Shown: in pieces, positions 1 through 4,747 of the stretch | Position numbering within the stretch: position 1 is the stretch's first letter | How the letters are laid out: each line of letters begins with the position of its first letter | Source: an uncultured Lachnospiraceae bacterium | Lineage (GTDB): Bacteria > Bacillota > Clostridia > Lachnospirales > Lachnospiraceae | Reading direction: 5' to 3' | DNA length: 5,436 nt | Assembly (NCBI GenBank): GCA_902766655.1 | Contig: CACXEL010000232.1 | Span: 1 to 5,436 of the forward strand | Program-made: the position numbers and the translations under genes | The notes under the pieces: model-generated | The model's database searches: none | Told to the model about the DNA's origin: nothing | Seen by the model: the letters and a program-made list of their open reading frames with translations, nothing else

Positions 1-248
1 CTCACGACGAATGGAGGCGGGAGTATATGACGCTGGAAGAACGTGACGAACAGATGCGTGAGGAAGGGCGCCAGGAAGAACGCGAAAAGAGACTCGAAGC
101 CGAGAGGGCGGCCGCAAAAACTCTGGACCAGGCAGCAAAGGCTATCAGAACAATCATGGATATCCGGAAGCTCTCCGCAACAGAAGCAATGGACCTTCTT
201 GATATCCCGAACGAGGAACGAAGCCGGTATCTTTCAAAGCTGTCCTGA
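1..248 (+). CDS. Rpn-family recombination-promoting nuclease / putative transposase, C-terminal part
   Basis: The gene enters from the left edge. The open frame is already running at base 3 and reads HDEWRREYMTLEERDEQMRE, so the internal ATG at position 27 is unlikely to be the true start. The visible 81 codons match the tail typical of the Rpn/PD-(D/E)XK transposase-like family: an [E/D]WRxEYMTL segment, a highly charged Glu/Arg helix that is probably a coiled coil (EEGRQEEREKRLEAERAAA), then a small C-terminal module with the pattern IRTIMDIRKLSATEAMDLLDIP. The catalytic PD-(D/E)XK nuclease domain would lie upstream, outside the window, so activity cannot be judged. Family members are DNA endonucleases linked to RecA-independent recombination and occur in many copies in gut Firmicutes. 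The stop TGA is at 246-248 and a terminator follows within 20 bases. The family call is from motif memory, not from a search. Confidence 0.78.
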   Translation, partial: HDEWRREYMTLEERDEQMREEGRQEEREKRLEAERAAAKTLDQAAKAIRTIMDIRKLSATEAMDLLDIPNEERSRYLSKLS

Positions 249-266
249 TTTATCCTCATCAGCAAT

Positions 267-327
267 AAAAAAGCACAGAAGAGCTGCTGTCGGAACTGTG
301 ATCCGGTGGCAGCTTTCTGTGCTTTTT
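267..327. terminator. Bidirectional intrinsic terminator between convergent genes
   Basis: The arms AAAAAGCACAGAA (268-280) and TTCTGTGCTTTTT (315-327) are perfect complements. The stem extends inward through GAGCTGC/GCAGCT with a single bulged base. A run of A precedes the stem and a run of T ends it, so it gives a hairpin plus U-tract in both directions. On the + strand it ends the Rpn-like gene 19 bases after its stop. On the - strand it is the first convincing U-tract hairpin downstream of flavodoxin. Confidence 0.85.
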
Positions 328-535
328 GTGGCGCATTCCTGGCGCAGCGGGATGGGGCAGGAGCTCCTTCTGTACGTCTTGTCAGACGAAGCAGCATTTC
401 GGCCCGGACAGGCCAGAGTGAGAAGGATATGCGGCGGGAAAGCCGCAGGGCGCAGATCGGACAGGGGAGTTCTGCCTCCTCTGTCCGATGTCCTGAAATG
501 ATGAGTATGATGAAGGAATGCTCAGGAAATACCGG
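328..535. other. Intergenic stretch between convergent genes, with one strong hairpin
   Basis: No convincing gene is seen on either strand, since the open frames here have no family resemblance. The main structure is an inverted repeat: ATCGGACAGGGGAG (456-469) and CTCCTCTGTCCGAT (476-489) form a 14-bp stem with one G-T wobble and a 6-base loop. It lies about 50 bases beyond the flavodoxin stop but has no T-run on either side, so it could be a 3'-end stabilising hairpin rather than a classical terminator. A smaller inverted repeat (CGTCT/AGACG, 375-388) is probably incidental. Confidence 0.5.
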
Positions 536-952
536 TCACGCGAGGGCGGCACCCAGGGCTTCGCAGGCGGCGACGGCATCGTCGTCGGGAGCTTCGTTGG
601 CCATGACGCTCTCGGCGGCCAGTGTCACGCCGGCGCCGGCGATGTCGGCTTCCCAGGTGCGCATCCACTCACCGTCTCCCCAGCCGTAGGAGCCGAAGAG
701 AGCGACCTTCTTGCCGGCGAGAGAGTCCTTGAGGGAGTCGTAGGTGGGCTGGAACTCGGAATCCTCGAGCTCCTCGGCGCCCATGGCCGGGCAGCCGAGG
801 GCTACGCCGTCGTAAGATGTGACGTCGACGTCAGAACCATCGGCGACGATGAGATCGACGTCAGCCCCTTTGGCTTTGGCACCACCTGCTACGGCATTGG
901 CCATGGCTTCTGTGTTTCCTGTCTGACTCCAGTAAATAACGGCTACTTTCAT
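536..952 (-). CDS. Short-chain flavodoxin
   Basis: This is a 138-residue cytoplasmic FMN protein that carries low-potential electrons, typically replacing ferredoxin when iron is scarce. The phosphate-binding loop is SQTGNTE (residues 9-15) after the first strand, MKVAVIYW. GCPAMGAEELED (53-64) and FGSYGWGDGEWM (86-97) match the two flavin-contacting loops of the Megasphaera elsdenii and Clostridium beijerinckii flavodoxins. Trp91 corresponds to the tryptophan that stacks on the isoalloxazine ring in the Megasphaera protein. The length is normal for the short-chain type and no key residue is missing. The ATG at 950-952 has AGAAAGG 10 bases upstream. The gene reads away from DUF3793 in the same direction but has its own promoter region at 953-1075 with an operator-like palindrome, so it can be expressed separately. 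Confidence 0.95.
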   Translation of the reverse strand: MKVAVIYWSQTGNTEAMANAVAGGAKAKGADVDLIVADGSDVDVTSYDGVALGCPAMGAEELEDSEFQPTYDSLKDSLAGKKVALFGSYGWGDGEWMRTWEADIAGAGVTLAAESVMANEAPDDDAVAACEALGAALA

Positions 953-985
953 TTTTGATCGACCTTTCTTGTAAGCGTTTGATCA

Positions 986-1021
986 GACTGACAATGGATG
1001 ACTGATGGAAAAGTGTCAGTC
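986..1021 (-). other. Hairpin in the flavodoxin leader
   Basis: GACTGACA (986-993) and TGTCAGTC (1014-1021) are perfect 8-bp complements around a 20-base spacer. They lie between the putative promoter and the flavodoxin start, so they would fold in the mRNA leader. The spacer also contains a further ATGACTGAT-like copy of part of the arm. The function is unknown. It could be an mRNA-stabilising hairpin or a binding site, and it does not cover the ribosome binding site at 963-969. Confidence 0.4.
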
Positions 1022-1045
1022 AGATGCTGGTTAGTTGACCTTACT

Positions 1046-1074
1046 ACATTAGCATATACTAACTGCGTTCGCAA
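1046..1074 (-). promoter_or_regulatory. Putative flavodoxin promoter with overlapping TTAG-N6-CTAA operator
   Basis: The palindrome TTAGCATATACTAA (1049-1062) is symmetric except for one base pair. Read on the - strand, a possible -35 TTGCGA (1069-1074) and a weak -10 TAATGT (1046-1051) are 17 bases apart, so the palindrome would sit between and across them, as expected of a repressor site. The -10 is poor and the exact promoter is uncertain. A further half-site, GGTTAGTTGACC, lies at 1029-1040. The motif shares the TTAG...CTAA ends of DtxR/IdeR-type boxes, but the spacing differs from the classical 19-bp box, so the regulator is inferred only. Confidence 0.5.
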
Positions 1075-1135
1075 GATACAATTCACTGTGGAGGCGTTTT
1101 ATTTTGGCTCCAAAGGGACTAGGCGGGCAGGGATT

Positions 1136-1690
1136 TCATTTCTCCGGGACTGCCAGGGAGTCGAGGGAGCAGCCTTTTTTGAACAGGCGGCAGTAGGTGG
1201 TGGTGCAGCGGGCGTAGAGGTCGAACTTGCGGCGGGCGGCGTCCGCGTCACCATAGACCTTCCAGACGCCGGAGCACTTGTAATTGCGGGCGTGGTTCTC
1301 GATGAAGCCGCGCACGTCCTCGGGCGGGTAGGAGAGGAAGAGGCCGATTTCATGGGGAAAATCGGCGCTTTCCCCCAGTCGCCGCATGAGGGTGGTCAGG
1401 CAGGCGCACCGGCTTACGTTTTCGTAGCCAGCCTCTCGGAGGATGCGGAGGGCATCCGCGTCCGTCAGATCCCGCCGAAGTCTGTCCGGGCGGAAGAGAT
1501 AGAGGAGGGCGCGGCCGTTCGAGACGCGGAGCGGCATGATGCAGAGCCCTTTTTTGGCCAGGCGGCGGTTGAGCCGGCGGACGTCCTCCATGATCTCGCT
1601 CCGGGAGGAGCAGGGGCAGGAGAAGAGATTACCGGTCTTGATCCCGGCCAGGGTGGGTGAGCAGTGCCGGATCAGCAGTTCCTCGGACAT
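1136..1690 (-). CDS. DUF3793 family protein
   Basis: This 184-residue protein has no signal peptide or membrane segment, so it is presumably cytoplasmic. It carries family hallmarks I associate with DUF3793: HCSPTLAGIKTGNLF (residues 9-23), MPLRV followed by LLYLFRPDRL in the middle, FPHEIGLFLSYPPEDV (111-126) and CSGVWKVYGD (139-148). The function is unknown. It has ten cysteines (10, 25, 27, 50, 95, 97, 139, 162, 167, 174), including two CxC pairs, and a conserved-looking His9-Cys10, which would suit metal or redox chemistry, although that is inference. The ATG at 1688-1690 has GGAGG (1701-1705) 10 bases upstream. A second ATG seven bases further upstream is out of frame. It follows DUF2325 on the same strand across the repeat block, with no U-tract terminator between them, so co-transcription is likely. 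The sequence between its stop and the flavodoxin promoter shows no strong terminator. Confidence 0.9.
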   Translation of the reverse strand: MSEELLIRHCSPTLAGIKTGNLFSCPCSSRSEIMEDVRRLNRRLAKKGLCIMPLRVSNGRALLYLFRPDRLRRDLTDADALRILREAGYENVSRCACLTTLMRRLGESADFPHEIGLFLSYPPEDVRGFIENHARNYKCSGVWKVYGDADAARRKFDLYARCTTTYCRLFKKGCSLDSLAVPEK

Positions 1691-1733
1691 AGGTCATATT
1701 CCTCCATAACATGATTAGGGTGAGGTTTTGCGA

Positions 1734-1905
1734 CTTCGGCTGTCTTGCGGCCAGGACATGCGCTCTCCGCATGCCAGGCACTGGGCGGGCCTTCGGCTGT
1801 CTTGCGGCCAGGACATGCGCTTTTCGGCACGCCAGGCACCGGGCAGGCCTTCAGCCGTCTTGCTGCCGGGACATGTGCTCCGGTGCGCCAGGTGCCGGGA
1901 GCGGT
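1734..1905 (-). repeat. Three tandem 57-58 bp GC-rich repeats between DUF2325 and DUF3793
   Basis: The units start at 1734, 1791 and 1849, and the beginning of a fourth (TTCAGCC) overlaps the end of DUF2325 at 1906. Units 1 and 2 share their first 31 bases exactly. Unit 3 is diverged (CTTCAGCCGTCTTGCTGCCG) but aligns throughout. Each unit holds an imperfect inverted repeat. In unit 1 it is CATGCG/CGCATG with a 5-base loop, extended by GG/CC and GCC/GGC. In unit 2 the same stem keeps pairing if transcribed on the - strand, because one mismatch becomes a G-U pair, although the innermost pair is lost. The unequal periods break any reading frame, so the repeats are not coding. They occupy nearly all of the gap inside the probable operon. 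Confidence 0.85.
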
Positions 1906-1906
1906 T

Positions 1907-2188
1907 TCAGCCTGCGTAGGCTTCCAGAACGCCACGCAGGGCCGAGATGGAGCTTGACTGGCATCGGGCGATGGTAGTGTTGGTTCCCTTGAGCTCTGCC
2001 ATGGCGCTGTGGACCATCTTGTGGGACATGGTGCTGGTCATGAAGATGGTCAGGTCCGGCCGCCCCAGCTTGTTCTTCAGTGATCCGATGGGCCGCACGA
2101 AGACCTTGGCCCGGCAGCGGTATTCCCTGCACAGGTCCTTGTACTGGCGCTCCATACATTCGTTTCCGCCGAGGATGAGTACACTCAT
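1907..2188 (-). CDS. DUF2325 family protein
   Basis: This 93-residue single-domain protein begins MSVLILGGNE, the start typical of DUF2325. It continues with RQYKDLCREY (14-23), PDLTIFMTSTMSHKMV (44-59) and IARCQSSSISAL (73-84), all standard features of the family. The fold is probably a small Rossmann-like alpha/beta domain in the cytoplasm. The biochemical function is not established. Cysteines lie at 11, 20, 25 and 76, the last in the conserved ARCxSSS motif. The length matches stand-alone members, so it appears complete. The ATG at 2186-2188 has GGAGG (2194-2198) five bases upstream. The operator-like palindrome at 2203-2216 lies immediately beyond the Shine-Dalgarno site, so a bound repressor would block early transcription. 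It is the first gene of the - strand group. Confidence 0.9.
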   Translation of the reverse strand: MSVLILGGNECMERQYKDLCREYRCRAKVFVRPIGSLKNKLGRPDLTIFMTSTMSHKMVHSAMAELKGTNTTIARCQSSSISALRGVLEAYAG

Positions 2189-2202
2189 AGATACCTCCGA
2201 AA

Positions 2203-2216
2203 TTAGTGCTAACTAA
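2203..2216 (-). promoter_or_regulatory. Operator-like palindrome TTAG-N6-CTAA upstream of DUF2325
   Basis: On the - strand this reads TTAGTTAGCACTAA, with TTAGT and ACTAA as perfect inverted arms. It has the same TTAG-N6-CTAA design as the site in front of flavodoxin and is preceded by GG, as in the copies at 1029 and 2272. It lies five bases beyond the DUF2325 Shine-Dalgarno site. No convincing -35/-10 pair is seen close by. A TATAGC element at about 2223-2228 is one possible -10. Confidence 0.5.
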
Positions 2217-2234
2217 CCAACGGCTATATTTTTC

Positions 2235-2258
2235 GCCCCGGGAACGGGTCCGCGGGGC
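2235..2258. other. GC-rich hairpin upstream of DUF2325
   Basis: GCCCCG (2235-2240) and CGGGGC (2253-2258) are perfect complements. GGA and TCC extend the stem inward next to a bulged G. There is no T-run downstream on either strand, so it is not a standard terminator. If DUF2325 transcription starts near the palindrome at 2274-2287, this hairpin would be in its leader. Confidence 0.4.
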
Positions 2259-2273
2259 TCAGAAAACAGGAGG

Positions 2274-2287
2274 TTAGTTATGTATAA
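2274..2287. promoter_or_regulatory. Third TTAG-N6-(C/A)TAA palindrome, between DUF2325 and the MATE gene
   Basis: TTAGTTATGTATAA contains the perfect inverted repeat AGTTAT-GT-ATAACT (2276-2289) and follows the same GGTTAGTT lead-in as the other copies. On the - strand it includes TATACA (2281-2286), a possible -10 for a long DUF2325 transcript. On the + strand it overlaps the start of a tiny open frame with GGAGG just ahead of it. It may therefore serve either direction. One outer base departs from the CTAA half. Confidence 0.4.
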
Positions 2288-2324
2288 CTTGCTTGATGAT
2301 TGCATACTATCAGATACTGGCTGA
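2280..2324 (+). other. Possible 14-codon open frame with good ribosome binding site
   Basis: GGAGG (2269-2273) lies six bases ahead of an ATG that opens MYNLLDDCILSDTG before a TGA. The spacing is ideal, but the peptide resembles nothing I know. Its start codon lies inside the palindrome at 2274-2287. It might be a leader peptide, the remains of a divergently transcribed gene once controlled by the same operator, or chance. No gene can be claimed from this alone. Confidence 0.2.
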
Positions 2325-2474
2325 AAATGCAACCCTTTTTTCTTTCCGGGATAAGCCGGCCAGGATGATTCATGGCCACGGCCCGATCGCATGGAGCCGG
2401 ATACGTGCGTGTGGCCCGGCAGCCTTTGAGAATGCCCGGGTATCCCTCATCTGCCGGTTCGGCAGAACATATGA
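2325..2474. other. Non-coding stretch upstream of the MATE promoter
   Basis: No gene is supported on either strand. A small perfect hairpin, CTGCCG-gtt-CGGCAG (2451-2465), lies just before the MATE promoter. GGCCAC/GTGGCC (2374-2379 and 2411-2416) form a second, looser inverted repeat. Neither has a T-run. The T-rich patch at about 2335-2346 has no stem in front of it and is not a terminator. Confidence 0.45.
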
Positions 2475-2504
2475 TTGACAAGAGTCCGCATTCCATACTA
2501 TAAA
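2475..2504 (+). promoter_or_regulatory. Sigma-70-type promoter for the MATE gene
   Basis: A perfect -35 TTGACA (2475-2480) is followed after 18 bases by TATAAA (2499-2504). Transcription would start near 2511, giving a leader of about 55 bases before the ATG at 2567. It is the best promoter match in the window and suggests the exporter is expressed independently of the - strand genes. Confidence 0.65.
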
Positions 2505-2566
2505 GAAATGGTTGCACGGAGAACAATAATTCGGAACAGACTGTGATATCAGAGAGAGGCACGATC

Positions 2567-3982
2567 ATGAACAAAACGGGAGCCGCCGGGCGGTTCGACT
2601 ATCCTTCCTTCTTCAAGAGCCTGGCCGTCATCGCCATCCCGGTGGCCATGCAGAACCTGTTGACCACCACGGGCAGCATGGTGGACACCGTCATGCTGGC
2701 CCGCCTGGGCGAGCGGACCGTGGGGGCGGTGGGCCTCTGCGCCCAGTTCTCCAGCCTCATGTTCAGCTCCTACTGGGGCTTCGTGGGCGGCGGTACCCTT
2801 TTCATGTCCCAGTTCTGGGGCGCCAAGGACGACGACGGGCTCAGAAGGTCCTACGGCGTCACGCTGACCTTGGTCATGCTGGTGGGCTTTATTTTCGGCG
2901 CGGCGGCGGTCCTGGCGCCGGGCTTCATCATGGGCGTCTACACAGACAAGGAGGCGATCAGCGAGATCGGCATACGGTACCTGAGCGTGGTGGGCTTCGC
3001 CTACCCCATCCAATGCTTCACGGTGGCAGTCAGCACCCTGCTCAGGTCCACAGAGCGGGTCAAGGTGCCGCTCTACGCCAGCATCGCGTCGGTCTTCTGC
3101 AACTGCTTCTTCAACTATGTCCTCATTTTCGGCCGGTTCGGCGCGCCCAGGCTGGGCGTCGTGGGCGCGGCCTGGGGCACCATCATCGCCTCCTGCGTGA
3201 ACCTGGCGATCATCGTGCTCTACGCCGTGGTGAATCGTCTGCCTTATATCTTCGAGTTCGGCAGGATCTTCCGCTTCAGCGGGGCTTTTGTACGGGAATA
3301 CCTGGTGAAATGCTTCCCCATCCTCATGAACGAGATGGCCATGGGCGTCAGCAACATGCTGATCAACATCGTCCTCGGCAGGCAGACGGCGGAGGCCATC
3401 GCGGCGGTGGCCATTTATCGGACCATCGAGGGGGTCGTCATTTCCTTCTTCAGCGGCTTCTCCAGCGCTGCCTCCATCCTGGTGGGCAAGGCGGTGGGCG
3501 CCGGGCGGCACGAAGAGGCCTACAGGAACGCCTTCCGCATCATCTACTTCACGAGCCTGGGCATCGCGGTGACCGGGGCAGTCATCATGATGCTTCACTG
3601 GCCCCTCTTCACGGTCATGGGCCTCTCGGGCGAGTCCTTCGAGATCTGCACCTTCCTCTGCGGCTACTACCTCCTGGTGGCGGTCATCCGCATGGGCAAC
3701 TGGCAGCAGAACGACGTCTTCCGCGCGGGCGGGGACCCGGCCTTCGGCAGCATCATGGAGATCACCTTCATGTACCTCATGGTCATCCCGCTGGTCTACA
3801 TCTGCCAGTTCGTGCTCCACGCGCCCTTCAAGGTGGTCTTCCTCATGGTCTACTCCGACGAGCTGATCCGGTATTTCATCATGCAGCGGCGGCTTTACTC
3901 GGGCAAGTGGATCCGGCCGGTCTCGGAGGCCGGCAAGGCCACCATCGACGCCTTCCGCGCCGAGCACAATATAGTAATGTGA
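2567..3982 (+). CDS. MATE family efflux transporter
   Basis: This 471-residue integral membrane protein belongs to the multidrug and toxic compound extrusion family, which exports cationic or other small molecules by Na+ or H+ antiport. The sequence is hydrophobic throughout and fits the usual two bundles of six helices. The first repeat carries IPVAMQNLLTTTGSMVDTVM (residues 24-43) and LGVVGAAWGT (197-206). The second carries MGVSNMLINIVLGRQ (259-273) and ILVGKAVGAG (304-313). The substrate cannot be read from the sequence. ATG 2567 is preferred over an in-frame GTG at 2543 because AGAGAGG (2553-2559) lies seven bases ahead of it. The GTG would add eight residues. Length is normal and third positions are strongly GC. 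The stop codon at 3980-3982 lies inside the left arm of a long palindrome. The gene appears monocistronic. Confidence 0.93.
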   Translation: MNKTGAAGRFDYPSFFKSLAVIAIPVAMQNLLTTTGSMVDTVMLARLGERTVGAVGLCAQFSSLMFSSYWGFVGGGTLFMSQFWGAKDDDGLRRSYGVTLTLVMLVGFIFGAAAVLAPGFIMGVYTDKEAISEIGIRYLSVVGFAYPIQCFTVAVSTLLRSTERVKVPLYASIASVFCNCFFNYVLIFGRFGAPRLGVVGAAWGTIIASCVNLAIIVLYAVVNRLPYIFEFGRIFRFSGAFVREYLVKCFPILMNEMAMGVSNMLINIVLGRQTAEAIAAVAIYRTIEGVVISFFSGFSSAASILVGKAVGAGRHEEAYRNAFRIIYFTSLGIAVTGAVIMMLHWPLFTVMGLSGESFEICTFLCGYYLLVAVIRMGNWQQNDVFRAGGDPAFGSIMEITFMYLMVIPLVYICQFVLHAPFKVVFLMVYSDELIRYFIMQRRLYSGKWIRPVSEAGKATIDAFRAEHNIVM

Positions 3983-4083
3983 AGGACAGGGCATTCTGCA
4001 GGAGGGGAGGGACCTTTTTCTCAAAAATCCGGAATTTTGAGAAAAAGGTCCCTCCCCTCCTGCAGAATGCCCTGTCCTTCACA
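3978..4083. repeat. 106-bp near-perfect palindrome overlapping the MATE stop codon
   Basis: The left arm 3978-4026 (starting TGTGAAGGACAGGGC) and the right arm 4035-4083 (ending GCCCTGTCCTTCACA) are exact reverse complements over 49 bases. The centre, 4027-4034, is itself self-complementary except for one A-A pair. The left arm supplies the MATE stop TGA (3980-3982). Each arm holds a purine-rich run (GGAGGGGAGGGA) and a T5 or A5 run. There is no T-run after the right arm, so it is not a canonical intrinsic terminator, although such a stem would strongly affect mRNA 3' ends. No open frame of note, terminal target duplication or transposase is present. It may be an interspersed element. Confidence 0.95.
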
Positions 4084-4217
4084 AAATCCCCGCGGTAGGG
4101 CGAGAAAACGTCCGGGAGCACGCCAGCCTCCAGGCACATGCAGCCGTGTACCGCTCCGTCGGTCTTGAGGAGATCGTCGGAGGCGGACGGCCGAAAGACA
4201 ACAAGAGAACATCATAA
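4084..4217 (+). pseudogene. Possible C-terminal remnant of an unidentified gene
   Basis: Between the palindrome and the terminator an open + frame (codons starting at multiples of 3) reads through HASLQAHAAVYRSVGLEEIV and ends at TAA 4215-4217, only five bases before the terminator stem. That stop-then-terminator layout and the GC-rich third positions suggest the tail of a gene whose front has been lost or replaced by the palindrome. There is no start codon or Shine-Dalgarno site. The opposite strand in the codon-aligned frame is also open and GC3-rich (it contains MCLEAGVLPDVFSPYRGDF), so the coding strand is uncertain. I do not recognise either peptide, and a chance open frame in GC-rich DNA is possible. 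Confidence 0.22.
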
Positions 4218-4221
4218 AGAG

Positions 4222-4275
4222 AAAGGCCCTCTGTGCTTAGCTTGATCAGGCCTGCAGCACAGAGGGCCTTTTTTT
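4222..4275 (+). terminator. Strong intrinsic terminator
   Basis: AAAGGCCCTCTGTGC (4222-4236) and GCACAGAGGGCCTTT (4257-4271) make a perfect 15-bp stem with a 20-base loop, and the right arm runs into seven T residues (4269-4275). It terminates + strand transcription coming from the MATE gene or from the remnant before it, and insulates the AraC gene downstream. Confidence 0.93.
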
Positions 4276-4434
4276 GTCCCGCCGGCTGCTGTCATAGAAG
4301 GCCCGGAGAAATCGGGGAAGCCGCGACGAGCAGGGGCAAAAGCAGCGCAAGGATTAGCGGCGGCGAGACGGGAATATGACAGAATGACTAGTAAAAGCGA
4401 CATATCGCTATGATTACCGGACGATATCTGCAGG
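4276..4434. other. Intergenic stretch upstream of the AraC-family gene
   Basis: No gene is supported. A - strand open frame across this stretch has low-complexity content and no recognisable motif. ATATCG/CGATAT (4403-4408 and 4422-4427) form a loose inverted repeat just upstream of the TATAAT element and could be a regulator half-site pair, but the support is weak. Confidence 0.4.
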
Positions 4435-4440
4435 TATAAT
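4435..4440 (+). promoter_or_regulatory. -10 element for the AraC-family gene
   Basis: This is a perfect TATAAT. The -35 position 17 bases upstream (GATTAC, 4412-4417) is poor, which would suit an activator-dependent or weak promoter. A start near 4447 would give a leader of about 300 bases before the ATG at 4748. No other promoter in the interval is better. Confidence 0.45.
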
Positions 4441-4513
4441 CAGAAACGAACAATTATTGAGCGGGTATTGATATGCGACAAAAAAACACCTGGAGGCACA
4501 CTTCGGCCTTTCG

Positions 4514-4610
4514 GTGAGATGGAAAGCCTGTTTATCTCAGTGGGAGAAGACCTCCGCCGGCAAGGTGGCGATCATCTCACGCTTATCTCAGTGGGAGGCA
4601 GATCTCCCGC
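4514..4610 (+). other. Leader region with repeated ATCTCA elements and alternative pairings
   Basis: TTATCTCAGTGGGAG occurs twice exactly (4532-4546 and 4583-4597), and a further ATCTCAC is at 4574-4580. A single complementary segment, GTGAGAT (4514-4520), could pair with any one of the three ATCTCA copies, and best with ATCTCAC (7 bp). After the second repeat, GTGGGAG (4591-4597) pairs with CTCCCGC (4604-4610) with one G-U. After the first, the corresponding stem is only four pairs. No known riboswitch family is recognised. Confidence 0.45.
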
Positions 4611-4747
4611 TTGGGAAACGCTCCGCGGGAATGTGCGTCGGATTCGGTACGGAATAAAGCCGGCCGGCACTGACATGGATCCTGCGCTTTTGTTCCGCGG
4701 GCAGGACATGAGTATATTTGAGAAATCGGGAGGCAGATTATCGGAAT

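Noticed and set aside
518..958. + strand open frame opposite flavodoxin
   Set aside because: It is an antisense shadow of a complete flavodoxin with intact FMN-binding motifs.
998..1660. 220-codon + strand open frame opposite DUF3793
   Set aside because: It is an antisense shadow. The - strand carries the recognisable DUF3793 motifs and a proper Shine-Dalgarno site.
1734..1905. Tandem repeats as a CRISPR array
   Set aside because: The units are contiguous with no unique spacers of constant length, the repeat is not a conserved 24-37 base block in all three units, and no cas gene is near.
1672..1935. Repeat protein encoded by the tandem repeats (SACPGRKTAE twice)
   Set aside because: Unit lengths of 57 and 58 bases put the third unit in a different frame, the frame overlaps two real genes, and it has no start site of its own.
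2549..4024. A - strand open frame of 491 codons opposite the MATE gene
   Set aside because: Its product is dominated by His, Asp, Glu, Gly and Ala, the usual antisense shadow of a GC3-rich membrane protein gene. The + strand reads a clear MATE protein.
3978..4083. Palindrome as a fold-back assembly artefact
   Set aside because: A fold-back would continue into the reverse complement of the MATE gene after the right arm. Instead the flanks diverge right after the arms (3977 against 4084). Long reads would still be the final proof.
3978..4083. Palindrome as an insertion sequence end
   Set aside because: No transposase, no target-site duplication in the flanks and no second terminal repeat are visible in the window.
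3013..4098. A + strand open frame of 361 codons in another frame of the MATE gene
   Set aside because: It is a low-complexity His/Arg/Gly/Leu product, a frame-shifted shadow that merely runs through the palindrome.
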